NCBI RefSeq assembly: GCF_000271665.2
Contig: NZ_CP010978.1
Coordinates: 1,086,501-1,150,500 of the forward strand
Source: Pelosinus fermentans JBW45
GTDB taxonomy: Bacteria; Bacillota; Negativicutes; DSM-13327
Direction of reading: 5' to 3'
DNA length: 64,000 nucleotides
Below the pieces are notes generated by a model. That model saw nothing but the letters and a program-made list of their open reading frames with translations. It was not told where the DNA came from and searched no databases. A program made the position numbers and the translations under genes. Below, in pieces: positions 37,690 through 47,825 of this stretch. Each line of letters begins with the position of its first letter. Positions within the stretch are counted from its first letter, which is position 1.

Positions 37690-39291
37690 GTGAATCATAC
37701 AGAAACCATTGAATTGCTGTTGAATGATCTATTAAGAAAGCGTGGTAAACCAGCATTTTTAATTGATGACCTTAATGATCATCCGGCTATTTTACAATTA
37801 GTTGAAGACCTTATGACTATTCGAGAATTTACTTATGGAATATCCAATGGTGATTTATCCCAGAATCTAAGCATGAAGGGGTATTGGGCTGGAGCATTAA
37901 AAGCATTACAGTCTAATCTACGGCATTTAACTTGGCAGACGAGTATGATTGCTTCAGGCGATTTTAATCAGCGTATTGATTTTATGGGGGATTTTTCTGC
38001 ATCCTTTAACATCATGATACAACGGTTAAAACAAGCAGAAGAAAATGAAAAAAAATATATGTCCGAATTAAAGAAGCGTGAGGCGCAGCTTAAGGAAAGT
38101 GAGCAAAAGTATCGACTCATCGCTAAGAATATGGACGACATGATCGTACTTATGGATGATAATATGAAGGTTATCTACTGCAGTCCATCCATTGAGAGAT
38201 TACTCGGCTATACGGCAGCGGACTTTATTGAACTATCTTTAACGGAGCAAGTACTGCCTTTTATTGGTATACAATTAGGCAAGATGGCTGGGCAAGATGG
38301 GGGAGATCCCTCTGTGCTTATGGAAGTAGAGCAGCAGCGTAAAGATGGAGAAATCATTTGGCTGGAATCTTTAATGAGTACCGCTAAGGATGAAGAGGGG
38401 CAGAATATGGGATTTCTTTGTGTAATCAGAAATATTACCCAAAGAAAACTGGCGGAAAATGATTTGCAGCAATCCTATGAGCGAAGGTTAAAAAATGATT
38501 TCTTTACGAAACTTTTAAATGGTGATATCGAAATTGAGTCGGATGTTTACAATCATGCTTATCGGTTAGGAATTCAGCTTCCTAATCATTTTTCGTTATA
38601 TTTTCTGAGTATTGATGATAGTGGCAGTTTTCTTAGTGAAGTCAATGCATTGGAGCAGAGACAAAAAAATATGGATGTGCTGATTGATCAGCTTACGAAT
38701 CAAGAGGCTACAATTGCCTGGGAAGTGCCTGAAGGTATTGGCATATTGAGTGCTATGTGTGATTCTTCTTACCATAAAACTAAAGAGATACAATTGGCAG
38801 AATCCTACATTGACCTTGTAGCATTATCTTTTCCTGGCTTACAAGCTCATATTGGTATAGCCGACTATTTTGATTCGTTAACACGCGTCGCTCTTCGATT
38901 TAAGCATGCCCAATCAGCAGTGCGCATTGGTAAGAGGATTTGGAATCAGCATAAGGTGTATCATTTTGACGATTGTGGTGTTTATCAAGTCTTAATTCCT
39001 TTTGCTGATTCAGATGAATCTGAGGTATTTGTTAAGAAAACATTAGGACCTTTACTTGAATATGATCAGAGAAATCAAACGGAATTAGTTGATACATTGG
39101 AGAAGATTTTGTCGGGGCTTAGCTTGAAGGAAGTTGGAAAACAGACGTTTTTTCATTATAAAACCATTCAAAATAGAAAACAAAGGATAGAAAACATATT
39201 GAATGTATCACTTGATTCAGCAGAGGTACGTATGATGCTTGGGACAGCGATACATCTTCTGAAAATTGTTCAGGTCAAGGCCGATCTTTAA
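37690..39291 (+). CDS. PAS-domain regulator with PucR-type C-terminal helix-turn-helix
   Basis: This roughly 533-residue protein has an N-terminal region with HAMP-like character (about 45-120), a coiled coil (about 118-145), a PAS domain (about 143-255; PSIERLLGYTAADF, ITQRKLAE) and a C-terminal CdaR/PucR part ending in a helix-turn-helix (GKQTFFHYKTIQNRKQRIENIL). GTG 37690 is about 8 bases from AGGGGG; the TTG at 37684 is too close. No TM segment is visible, so it is a soluble sensor-regulator. Its targets are unknown. Confidence 0.8.
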   Translation: MNHTETIELLLNDLLRKRGKPAFLIDDLNDHPAILQLVEDLMTIREFTYGISNGDLSQNLSMKGYWAGALKALQSNLRHLTWQTSMIASGDFNQRIDFMGDFSASFNIMIQRLKQAEENEKKYMSELKKREAQLKESEQKYRLIAKNMDDMIVLMDDNMKVIYCSPSIERLLGYTAADFIELSLTEQVLPFIGIQLGKMAGQDGGDPSVLMEVEQQRKDGEIIWLESLMSTAKDEEGQNMGFLCVIRNITQRKLAENDLQQSYERRLKNDFFTKLLNGDIEIESDVYNHAYRLGIQLPNHFSLYFLSIDDSGSFLSEVNALEQRQKNMDVLIDQLTNQEATIAWEVPEGIGILSAMCDSSYHKTKEIQLAESYIDLVALSFPGLQAHIGIADYFDSLTRVALRFKHAQSAVRIGKRIWNQHKVYHFDDCGVYQVLIPFADSDESEVFVKKTLGPLLEYDQRNQTELVDTLEKILSGLSLKEVGKQTFFHYKTIQNRKQRIENILNVSLDSAEVRMMLGTAIHLLKIVQVKADL

Positions 39292-39333
39292 ATTATAAAG
39301 ACCAGCACCGATAGGGTGCTGGTCTTTATAATT
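39291..39333. terminator. bidirectional terminator between convergent genes
   Basis: AATTATAAAGACCAGCACC pairs perfectly with GGTGCTGGTCTTTATAATT across a 5-base loop, with T runs on both strands. It overlaps the ends of both neighbouring coding regions. Confidence 0.92.
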
Positions 39334-40088
39334 TAATAAATGACCTTGACATTATGTGTATTAAAAAGTTCCATCCAATTAGGATCTGGTTCTTGGTCAG
39401 TAACAATATAGTCAATATCACTAAAGTCAAATAACTTTATAAAACCGGTTTTATTGAATTTCGTATGGTCTACAAGTAAAATGACCATTTCGGCTTGTTT
39501 GATCATTCTTCTTTTAAATTCGCTTTCTGGTTCATTTGATTCCATAATTCCGTTATCGAAGGATAAACCTTTGCAGCTCATTATGGCCATATTCACATAA
39601 TAATTCTGCAATGCATTTTGAGCGACTGATCCCACTAAGGCAAGAGAATGAGCCCGAAGGGTTCCACCAGTAGAAATAATGTTGAAATTAGAACTGATAA
39701 AATCATAAGGAATTTTTACGGAATTGGTAATGATGGTAATTCCCTTCTTTTTTTGAAGAGCGTGTAGTAATTCCAAGCATGTTGTACTGGCATCAATCAT
39801 AATTGTGTCGTTATCATGAATTAAATTAGCTGCTTTCAAAGAAATATTTTGCTTCACTTCATGATTCATAGAAGTTCTTGTCTGAAAGGGCAGATCTTCA
39901 ATTGTATATTGATTTAGAACAGCACCCCCATAAGTGCGGGATAATACACCTTCATTCTCCAGCTTTTCTAGATCGCGACGAATGGTTTCTTCTGTAACTT
40001 TAAACAGTTGACTTAAATTGGATACATAGACTTTTTTGTCTTCGTGAATTAGTTTAATAATCCGTTGTCGACGTTCAATTCCAAGCAT
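39333..40088 (-). CDS. DeoR-family regulator of the rhamnose operon
   Basis: This 251-residue protein has an N-terminal DeoR helix-turn-helix (ERRQRIIKLI; VSNLSQLFKVTEETIRRDLEKLE, about 5-50) and a C-terminal sugar-phosphate sensor domain with DASTTCLELL and VDHTKFNKTG. Such repressors release DNA on binding a phosphorylated sugar. It is divergent from the rhamnose genes across a 461-base AT-rich gap, so it very likely represses them with a rhamnose intermediate as inducer (inference). GGAGG precedes ATG 40088. Confidence 0.9.
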   Translation of the reverse strand: MLGIERRQRIIKLIHEDKKVYVSNLSQLFKVTEETIRRDLEKLENEGVLSRTYGGAVLNQYTIEDLPFQTRTSMNHEVKQNISLKAANLIHDNDTIMIDASTTCLELLHALQKKKGITIITNSVKIPYDFISSNFNIISTGGTLRAHSLALVGSVAQNALQNYYVNMAIMSCKGLSFDNGIMESNEPESEFKRRMIKQAEMVILLVDHTKFNKTGFIKLFDFSDIDYIVTDQEPDPNWMELFNTHNVKVIY

Positions 40089-40549
40089 TGGGCTTCCTCC
40101 TCTGGATTTGTTGAAATGGTAGCTTTCAAGATGATTCTAGTATAATGGCATTTGGAATAAAAAACAAATAAAAATCTGTTATGTAGTGGGAATAAAGAAT
40201 TAATGATTAAAAAAAGAAGATTAAAAAAGATGGAATAAAGATTTATAAAATAATGTATATATGAATGACAATTATTTTAAGATGGATTTGAAAAATCAAA
40301 ATAGCAGAAATGTAATGATAAAATAAAAGATTAATTTAGGCAATTAAATGTATGAATAAAAGATTAACAAAGATAAAACAGTTAAAAAAATGACAAAAAT
40401 ATTGACAATACAGAAAAGCGTGATAAAATGAAGGTGATTTGGGAGGAAAATAATAGCAAAAAAATAAGAACCTTAATTCAAAAAAATGAAAGATATGAGA
40501 ATCAAGACGATAGTGGGTTGTAGATGCCGCAAATTAAAGGATGGTGCTG
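40089..40549 (+). promoter_or_regulatory. divergent control region of the rhamnose operon
   Basis: This is a very AT-rich region of about 460 bases without a gene. TTGACA (40402-40407), 16 bases, TAAAAT (40424-40429) is the likely operon promoter. GGAATAAAGA or AATAAAAGATTAA-like words recur at about 40190, 40233, 40327 and 40358 and are candidate DeoR operators. The leftward promoter is less clear. Confidence 0.6.
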
Positions 40550-42013
40550 ATGAAAAAGCATATTGCAGTGGACATCGGAGCCTCAAGTGGGCGCTTAGTA
40601 GTAGGGACCTATGAAAATAGAAAGATTCTTTTGAAGGAAATTTATCGCTTTCCTAATGGAATTGAAGAGCGAAATGGCAATTATTTTTGGAATATTGAAA
40701 AATTAATAGAAGAAATTATCAATGGCCTGGAAGCAGCAAGAAAGGAAGGCATTGATGAATGCACCTTAGGTATTGATACTTGGGGCGTGGATTATGCATT
40801 GATCGACGTGGCTGGTAATCGAATTCAGGAGATCTATGCTTATCGTGATGAGCGGACTCAATCGGCCATTCAAAATGTGAAAAAACAAAAATCTTTAAAA
40901 GACATTTACAAAAAAATAGGAATCCAGTTTTTAAGTTTCAATACTTTATTCCAGTTGTATGTGCATGATAAAAAAGAGTTGGCGAAAGCACATAAAATAC
41001 TATTGGTGCCAGATTATTTATATTATCGTTTATCGAGTAAGTTAATTAGTGAAAAAACCAATGCTTCTACCACGCAGTTGTTAAATCTGGAAACAAAAGA
41101 TTATGATGAGGAGTTACTACAGTTGATTGGTGTGAAACGCGAGCAGTTTGAAACGCTGACGGAGCCTGGAGAATCCTTGGGACCCATTAAGGAATCCATC
41201 AGGAAAAAATACGATATACCCCAATGTGAATTCATTTGTGTAGCAACTCATGACACAGCTTCTGCTGTTCTTGGGGTCCCAGGTACGGAGAAAAACTTTG
41301 CTTATCTTTGCAGCGGGACTTGGTCATTGATGGGTGTGGAAAATAAGTCTCCTATAGCGAATGAACAATCCTATAATATGAATTATACAAATGAGTGGGG
41401 CGCTTATGGCACCTATCGTTTTCTAAAGAATATTATGGGGCTTTGGCTCATTCAAGAAGTCCGTCGTCAGCTTGAAAAGGAGTATTCTTTTGCAGACCTT
41501 GTTACGGAAGCGAAGAAAATAAAGCCCTTCCAATTTCTAATTGATTGTAATGACGAGTGTTTTCTAAAACCTGAAAATATGGTGATCGAAGTGCAGCGTT
41601 ATTGCCAAAAATCGGGACAACTGGTGCCACAAACAGCGGGAGAGTTTACACGATGCATTTTTGACAGTCTCGCATTAATGTATCGCAAGACGTTAAAAGA
41701 ACTTACTTTGCTGAATGAATATCCGATTCATTCTCTGCATGTAGTTGGTGGCGGGGTACAAAATGAACTGCTTTGCCAACTCACAGCTGATGTTGTAGAA
41801 ATTCCCGTTATTGCAGGTCCCATTGAATCGACTGCCCTTGGCAATATTATTGTGCAAATGATTAGTTGTGGTGAACTCGCGAATCTGGCAGAAGCGCGAA
41901 AAGTGATTAGGGAGTCTTTTCCGATTAAAACCTATCAGCCAGCTCCCATTCATCAGCTTGACGAAATCGATAAGCAGTTTGCACAGCTAACCTCTGGCAC
42001 CTTAGGCGGATAA
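40550..42013 (+). CDS. rhaB: L-rhamnulokinase
   Basis: This 487-residue FGGY-family kinase phosphorylates L-rhamnulose at C1. It opens HIAVDIGASSGRLV, and has LGIDTWGVDYAL, the ATHDTASAVLGVP catalytic segment and LHVVGGGVQNELL (ATP site). ATG 40550 is preferred to ATG 40541, which overlaps the AAAGGA ribosome site. It is the first gene of a rhamnose unit running to 49182 on one strand. Confidence 0.95.
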   Translation: MKKHIAVDIGASSGRLVVGTYENRKILLKEIYRFPNGIEERNGNYFWNIEKLIEEIINGLEAARKEGIDECTLGIDTWGVDYALIDVAGNRIQEIYAYRDERTQSAIQNVKKQKSLKDIYKKIGIQFLSFNTLFQLYVHDKKELAKAHKILLVPDYLYYRLSSKLISEKTNASTTQLLNLETKDYDEELLQLIGVKREQFETLTEPGESLGPIKESIRKKYDIPQCEFICVATHDTASAVLGVPGTEKNFAYLCSGTWSLMGVENKSPIANEQSYNMNYTNEWGAYGTYRFLKNIMGLWLIQEVRRQLEKEYSFADLVTEAKKIKPFQFLIDCNDECFLKPENMVIEVQRYCQKSGQLVPQTAGEFTRCIFDSLALMYRKTLKELTLLNEYPIHSLHVVGGGVQNELLCQLTADVVEIPVIAGPIESTALGNIIVQMISCGELANLAEARKVIRESFPIKTYQPAPIHQLDEIDKQFAQLTSGTLGG

Positions 42014-42061
42014 AAGGCAGAGAAAATAGTTACATATTATGCAAAATGGGAGGAAGTCAAA

Positions 42062-43315
42062 ATGAGTACTGAAGTACAAAATCAGTATCAAGCTGCAAAA
42101 GCCCTTTATAACGAACTGGGAATTGATGTAGACAAAGTACTAGAAAAATTAAGCCAAGTGAAAATCTCCATACATTGCTGGCAGGGAGATGATGTTCACG
42201 GATTCTTAAGAAATGAAGCATTGTCCGGAGGCATTTCCGTGACGGGTAACTATCCAGGAGCCGCTCGCACTCCTCAGGAGCTTCGCTGCGATTTAGAAAA
42301 AGCTCTTTCCATGATTCCAGGAAAGCATAAAGTTAATTTACATGCTATTTATGCAGATACAAAAGAAAAGGTAGATTTGGACCAATTAGAGCCGAGACAT
42401 TTTCAGACTTGGGTAGAATGGGCAAAAAAGCAGGGGCTGGGTCTGGACTTTAATCCAACTTGTTTTTCTCATCCTAAATTTCAAGATGGATTTAGTATTA
42501 GTCATCCCAATCCTGAGATTCAGGAGTTCTGGATCAAACACTGCAAGGTATCGCGCAAAATAGCAGAATATTTCGGTAAAGAACTGCAGCAGACCTGTGT
42601 CACTAATTTTTGGTTTCCCGATGGTTTCAAGGATGTGCCCATTGATCGTATGGCACCTAGAAAAAGGATGAAAGAAGCCCTTGATGAAGTATTTGCAGAA
42701 AAAATAGATTCTCAATTTAATGTGGATGCAGTAGAAAGTAAACTTTTCGGTATCGGATCCGAAAGTTACGTAGTTGGTTCTCATGAATTCTGCATGAGTT
42801 ATGCTCTTAAAAATAATAAAGCCATTTGTCTGGATGCAGGACATTTCCATCCGACGGAAACCATTTCGAATAAACTTTCAGCAATATCATTATTTGATAC
42901 CCAGATTTTATTGCATGTGAGCCGTCCTGTACGCTGGGATAGTGATCATGTTGTCATTATGGATGATGAATTGCAAGAAATCGCCAAAGAATTGGTACGC
43001 AATCATTTATTGGGTAAAGTACATATTGGACTAGACTACTTTGATGCCAGTATCAATCGCATTGCTGCATGGGTCATTGGTGCGCGTAATATGATTAAGG
43101 CGCTGCTTCGTGCCATGCTGGAGCCGACAGATAGGCTGAAAAAGGCAGAAGTAACAGCTGATTTTACGACTCGCCTGGCAATTTTAGAAGAACTAAAATC
43201 CTATCCATTTGGTGCGATTTGGGATTACTATTGTCAAAAAAATCATGTTCCAGTACGAGAAGCCTGGCTCACAGAAGTGAAGCAATATGAAGCAGAGGTA
43301 TTGCAGAAACGGTAA
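42062..43315 (+). CDS. rhaA: L-rhamnose isomerase
   Basis: This 417-residue, full-length enzyme converts L-rhamnose to L-rhamnulose with Mn. Family hallmarks are [40 protein letters not shown], and the metal-binding [11 protein letters not shown] and [18 protein letters not shown] precedes ATG 42062, 48 bases after rhaB. Confidence 0.97.
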   Translation: MSTEVQNQYQAAKALYNELGIDVDKVLEKLSQVKISIHCWQGDDVHGFLRNEALSGGISVTGNYPGAARTPQELRCDLEKALSMIPGKHKVNLHAIYADTKEKVDLDQLEPRHFQTWVEWAKKQGLGLDFNPTCFSHPKFQDGFSISHPNPEIQEFWIKHCKVSRKIAEYFGKELQQTCVTNFWFPDGFKDVPIDRMAPRKRMKEALDEVFAEKIDSQFNVDAVESKLFGIGSESYVVGSHEFCMSYALKNNKAICLDAGHFHPTETISNKLSAISLFDTQILLHVSRPVRWDSDHVVIMDDELQEIAKELVRNHLLGKVHIGLDYFDASINRIAAWVIGARNMIKALLRAMLEPTDRLKKAEVTADFTTRLAILEELKSYPFGAIWDYYCQKNHVPVREAWLTEVKQYEAEVLQKR

Positions 43316-43340
43316 TCAAATAGTAATGGGAGGAATGGAT

Positions 43341-44171
43341 ATGAGTATCATGATTGAGCATGAGATCCCTTTTGTAAGAGAGATGATGGAAGTTACCCGC
43401 AACCTTTGGGAAATGGGCTGGGGCGAACGCAATGGCGGGAATATTAGTTACCTGCTTCAGGAAGATATCGTAAAACAATACATAAATGTGCTGGATATAA
43501 AACGTAGTGTGGCTTTGCCTTTTCCTGTTCCAGAATTGGCGGGGAAATACTTTATTGTGACGGGAACGGGGAAATATTTTAAGAATGTAGTAATGAATCC
43601 AGAGGAAAATTTGGGTGTGATTCGAGTTCAGAGCGATGGAAATGGAATTGAAATCCTATGGGGTTATAAAGACGGCAGTTTGCCAACAAGTGAGTTAGCA
43701 GCACATTTTATGAGTCATATTGAACGTTTGAAGAAAGATGAAAATCACCGTATTATTATGCATACCCATGCAACCAATGTATTGGCGATGACCTTTGTAC
43801 ATGATCTTGACGAAAAGAAATTCACGAAAACCCTGTGGCAAATGTGTACCGAATGCTTAGTTGTGTTTCCCGATGGCATAGGGGTCATCCCATGGATTGT
43901 TCCAGGGACCAACGAAATTGGTAAGAGTACAGCTCAAAAAATGAAAGATTTTCGTTTAGTAATCTGGCCACAGCATGGAATTTTCGGTGCAGGTACAACC
44001 ATAGATGAAACCTTTGGTTTGATTGAAACGGTTGAAAAAGCAGCGCAAATTTATATGTTAATTAGCTCTCATCAAGGCGGAGTGCAGCAAAGTCTTACTG
44101 ATCAGGAATTAATTGATTTAGCAAAAGAATTTGGCGTGAAACCAGTAGCTGGAGTATTAGATATTCGGTAA
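43341..44171 (+). CDS. rhaD: rhamnulose-1-phosphate aldolase
   Basis: This 276-residue class II aldolase splits rhamnulose 1-phosphate into dihydroxyacetone phosphate and L-lactaldehyde. [11 protein letters not shown] is the phosphate-binding segment; Zn ligands are His of IMHTHATNV and the later [10 protein letters not shown], with catalytic Glu probably in SELAAHF. ATG 43341 is 7 bases from GGGAGG; ATG 43335 is too close. It lies between rhaA and the sugar importer genes. Confidence 0.95.
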   Translation: MSIMIEHEIPFVREMMEVTRNLWEMGWGERNGGNISYLLQEDIVKQYINVLDIKRSVALPFPVPELAGKYFIVTGTGKYFKNVVMNPEENLGVIRVQSDGNGIEILWGYKDGSLPTSELAAHFMSHIERLKKDENHRIIMHTHATNVLAMTFVHDLDEKKFTKTLWQMCTECLVVFPDGIGVIPWIVPGTNEIGKSTAQKMKDFRLVIWPQHGIFGAGTTIDETFGLIETVEKAAQIYMLISSHQGGVQQSLTDQELIDLAKEFGVKPVAGVLDIR

Positions 44172-44206
44172 GTATTCTTAATCAATTGAGATTGGAGGAG
44201 AGCAGG

Positions 44207-45700
44207 TTGACCTCAGATTATATCGTTCAATTAAAGCATGTCAGCAAAACATTTAGCGGCATTAAGGCGTTAGATGATGTATCTTTAGATATTAAGCGTG
44301 GTGAAGTTCATGCCCTTGTAGGTGAGAATGGAGCGGGAAAATCCACCTTAATTAAGGTGCTGTCTGGTGTTCATTTTCCAGATGATGGTGCCGAGATCTA
44401 TATTAATAATGAAAAAGTCATCATACGAAATCCGATGGATGCTATTCGCAAGGGAATTTCTGTTATTTACCAAGATATTAGTTTGTTTCCTAATTTAACG
44501 GTTGCCGAGAACATCTGCATTGGCAATGATGAAGTGTGGAAAAGAAAGCTGAATTGGTCTCAGATTCAGCAATTGGCTGAATGTGCCATTGCAAAAGTAG
44601 GGGCAGCGATTGATCCTTACATGATGCTAAAAGATTTGAATTTGGCTTCCCAGCAAATTGTTGCCATTGCCAGAGCGATTAGTTTCAACGCCAGCTTAAT
44701 TATTATGGACGAACCTACATCCACCTTGTCATCAGGGGAAGTGGAGAATCTCTATCAGATTATTGACAATTTGCGCAAGAACAACATTGCTGTCTTGTTT
44801 ATCAGTCATAAATTTGACGAAATCTATCATGTTGCTACCCGCGTAACCATATTAAGAGATGGTAAATTTATCGCTGCTCATGATATACAGGATGTGGATC
44901 GCCCAGAATTAATACGGTTAATGGTTGGCAGGGATGTAGAATATATCTCCATGAATGCTGAAAAAATCTGGGATGAAGAAGTTTTAAAGGTGAATCATCT
45001 GAGTAAAAAAGGAAATTTTCGTGATATTTCCTTTACATTAAGGAAAGGTGAAATTATTGGGATCACAGGGCTGGTTGGTTCAGGACGCAGCGAATTGGCA
45101 AAGGCAATCTTTGGTCTCAATAAGCCAGATTCTGGTGAGATCATTTTAAATGGCAGCGCTGTTACCATTGCATCTTCCAATGATGCTGTCCAATACGGTA
45201 TTGGCTATGTGCCGGAAAATAGACAACTGGAAGGACTCATTGGTAAAAGCAGTGTCTGCCAGAACATCACGTTATCCATTTTAAACAGTCTTTGTAATTC
45301 CTATAAGTGTGTGGATGTAACAAAAGAGAGACAGCTTGCTCAGGAATATATTGAAAAACTAGATGTCAGGCCTACAGAACTGGACAAATTGGTTGGGCAG
45401 TTAAGCGGCGGCAATCAGCAAAAAGTAGTTCTAGCAAAATGGCTGGTTACAAACCCCAAGATTTTAATTATGGATGAGCCCACAAGCGGTGTAGATATAG
45501 GGGCAAAAATTGAAATCCATAAAGTGCTGCGGCAATTGGCTAATAACGGCATTGGTGTAATCGTCATTTCCTCGGAGCTGCCTGAAATATTAGCAGTGAG
45601 TGATAAAATACTCATCATGCGACAAGGCAGTATCGTTAGCGTTATCGATAAAAATCTTGCAACCCAAGAAGCCATCTTAGCAAAAGCCTTGGGTGCATAA
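44207..45700 (+). CDS. rhaT: rhamnose ABC importer, ATP-binding subunit
   Basis: This 497-residue protein carries two ABC domains, as in RbsA/MglA-type sugar importers. The first has Walker A GENGAGKST and Walker B IIMDEPTS; its signature region LASQQIVAIARAI is degenerate, as usual. The second has the altered Walker A GLVGSGRSE and an intact LSGGNQQKV signature. TTG 44207, 6 bases after GGAGGAG, fits the ribosome site; TTG 44186 does not. Rhamnose specificity is inferred from the operon. The symbol follows the Rhizobium rhaSTPQ naming. Confidence 0.88.
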   Translation: MTSDYIVQLKHVSKTFSGIKALDDVSLDIKRGEVHALVGENGAGKSTLIKVLSGVHFPDDGAEIYINNEKVIIRNPMDAIRKGISVIYQDISLFPNLTVAENICIGNDEVWKRKLNWSQIQQLAECAIAKVGAAIDPYMMLKDLNLASQQIVAIARAISFNASLIIMDEPTSTLSSGEVENLYQIIDNLRKNNIAVLFISHKFDEIYHVATRVTILRDGKFIAAHDIQDVDRPELIRLMVGRDVEYISMNAEKIWDEEVLKVNHLSKKGNFRDISFTLRKGEIIGITGLVGSGRSELAKAIFGLNKPDSGEIILNGSAVTIASSNDAVQYGIGYVPENRQLEGLIGKSSVCQNITLSILNSLCNSYKCVDVTKERQLAQEYIEKLDVRPTELDKLVGQLSGGNQQKVVLAKWLVTNPKILIMDEPTSGVDIGAKIEIHKVLRQLANNGIGVIVISSELPEILAVSDKILIMRQGSIVSVIDKNLATQEAILAKALGA

Positions 45701-45732
45701 AAGGTAACCCTATGAGAAAAGGAGGATGCACG

Positions 45733-46725
45733 ATGAATGATTTGCTTAAAAAACGTGAGTTTGTCATGTTTATGATGCTCATGGTTATCAGTATATGTAT
45801 ATCACTTATAACCCCTACATTTCTGACTCCGTCGAATTTACTCAGTATCGTTATGAATAATATTATTTTAGCTATTATGGCTATGGGTATGACCTTAGTG
45901 ATTGTTACGTCCGGTATTGACGTATCCGTTGGCTCTCAATTGGGCTTCGCAGCCATATTTGTTGGTTTGGTAGCCTTAATTCCTGGTTCTAATATCCTTA
46001 CTGTTCTGGCTGTGGGAATTGTCAGTGGAATTGTATTAGGGCTTTTAAATGGTATATTGATTGCTGGTGCTGAGATACCTGCCATCGTCGTTACCTTAGG
46101 TACCATGAATATTTTCCGCGGAAGTTTGCTATTGTATACAAATGGAAAATGGGTTACTGCATTGCCTGCCTGGTACACAAGCCTGTATAACACTTCCGTA
46201 ATGGGAATTCCCATTCCCATTATCATTTTGTTATTGGTGATTGGGGTAACCTATTTTATTACGCAGCATACTCGCCTGGGGCGGAGTATCTATGCCTTAG
46301 GAGGCAATCCCGCCATCGCATCACGGGTGGGTATCAATACAGGAATGGTAACTATGTTTGTCTTTGCCTATATGGGTGCATTAACGGGAATTGCCAGCAT
46401 CTTATATGGTGCTCAATTAGCAACCATTGATCCGAATGCAGGGACATCCTTTGAATTAATGGTTATTTCCGCTGTCGTTATCGGTGGTGCAAATGTTCTG
46501 GGCGGAAGCGGCAGTTTGCTGGGCAGCCTGATTGGTGTGCTGATTCTTGGTGTATTGCAAAACGGTATTATTTTGATGCGTATAGAGCCTTACTGGCAGA
46601 ATGTAGTGGTTGGATTGACTTTAATTACGGCTGTAACCCTAGATGTTGTGAATAACCGTAAAAAAGAAGAGCGCAAAAAAGTAATCTATGTCGCCGAAGA
46701 AGTAAAGGCAGGTGGTAGCGTATGA
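45733..46725 (+). CDS. rhaP: rhamnose ABC importer permease 1
   Basis: This 330-residue inner-membrane permease of the RbsC/BPD_transp_2 family has about 8-10 TM helices, ITSGIDVSVGS-like VTSGIDVSVGSQLG, and GTMNIFRG. ATG 45733 follows AAGGAGG. Its end overlaps the next permease start by 4 bases, so the two permeases are made together and probably form a heterodimer. Confidence 0.88.
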   Translation: MNDLLKKREFVMFMMLMVISICISLITPTFLTPSNLLSIVMNNIILAIMAMGMTLVIVTSGIDVSVGSQLGFAAIFVGLVALIPGSNILTVLAVGIVSGIVLGLLNGILIAGAEIPAIVVTLGTMNIFRGSLLLYTNGKWVTALPAWYTSLYNTSVMGIPIPIIILLLVIGVTYFITQHTRLGRSIYALGGNPAIASRVGINTGMVTMFVFAYMGALTGIASILYGAQLATIDPNAGTSFELMVISAVVIGGANVLGGSGSLLGSLIGVLILGVLQNGIILMRIEPYWQNVVVGLTLITAVTLDVVNNRKKEERKKVIYVAEEVKAGGSV

Positions 46726-47690
46726 TTGGGATAAAGCGGTCTCACGAATTGATTCTACTGTTGTTTTTCAGCGGTTTGATTATCATTATGAGCTTATTAT
46801 CACCTTCATTTTTAACAATTGATAATCTTTTATCTGTTACCCAGCAAATGTCAGAATTTGGGATATTGGCATTGGGCGTCACGGTTATTATTATTACTTC
46901 TGGTATTGACCTTTCTGTCGGGTCCATTGCTGGTTTGACTACCATTGTGATTGCCATGAGCTATGGCTGGTCTGGCAGCCTTGTTGCAGCGATTCTGCTA
47001 GGAATCTTGGCAGGAGCATTATGCGGCGCATTTAATGGGGTATTGATCGCGAAAATTGGTGTACCGCCGATTCTGGTAACCTTGGGAACAATGACATTCT
47101 TCAATGGTATCGCATTGGTGCTAAGTAAAGGAAACGCGATTTCTGACTTGCCTGAGGAATTTTACTTTGTAGGTCAGGGTTACTTGTTTGGCAATGTACC
47201 AGTGCAAACCTTAATCTTTCTGGTGCTGGCAATCTTGACCTCTCTTTTATTATCCAAGACACCTTGGGGGAGGAGAGTATATGCAGTAGGCAATAATTCC
47301 GTTGCTGCTGTATTTTCTGGGGTGCAGGTTGATAAAGTGCTACTGTATGTATATATTTTTGCAGGTATCATGTCGGCTATTTCTGGTTGGATTATCTCCT
47401 CCCGGGTTTCTACTGCCAGAGCAGATCTGGGGGCCGTATATGTAATGCAAAGTATTGCAGCTACAGTCCTAGGAGGAACTAATATTGCAGGGGGTTCTGG
47501 TACAATTTTTGGTACGGTAATTGGTGTCAGTGTCTTTGCAGTGTTGGCCAATGGATTAAATCTGATTGGGGTAAGTCCTTTTGCCCAAAATTTATTGATG
47601 GGTTTGGCTTTGATTGTGGTGCTGCTCATTAACAACGTATCGATTATCAAAAGGAAAATTGCCATCTTTATAAAATTGAATTTCAACTAA
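46722..47690 (+). CDS. rhaQ: rhamnose ABC importer permease 2
   Basis: This 322-residue RbsC-type permease shares the family segments with its neighbour: ITSGIDLSVGSIAGL, LVTLGTMTFFNG and LGGTNIAGGSGT. Its ATG overlaps the stop of the preceding permease (ATGA). The order ATPase, permease, permease, binding protein, mutarotase matches rhaTPQS-type loci. Confidence 0.88.
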   Translation: MIGIKRSHELILLLFFSGLIIIMSLLSPSFLTIDNLLSVTQQMSEFGILALGVTVIIITSGIDLSVGSIAGLTTIVIAMSYGWSGSLVAAILLGILAGALCGAFNGVLIAKIGVPPILVTLGTMTFFNGIALVLSKGNAISDLPEEFYFVGQGYLFGNVPVQTLIFLVLAILTSLLLSKTPWGRRVYAVGNNSVAAVFSGVQVDKVLLYVYIFAGIMSAISGWIISSRVSTARADLGAVYVMQSIAATVLGGTNIAGGSGTIFGTVIGVSVFAVLANGLNLIGVSPFAQNLLMGLALIVVLLINNVSIIKRKIAIFIKLNFN

Positions 47691-47825
47691 TGCTGGTCGT
47701 GGAAGTACCCGGTTTAACAGCAAGGCTCATAGGTGTACACCAAAACGAAAGGAGGAATTGTAGGTAGAGCCTGATTCGGAACCAGTATCGGGTATTTCAA
47801 AAATATAATAATGAGGTGACTTGGA

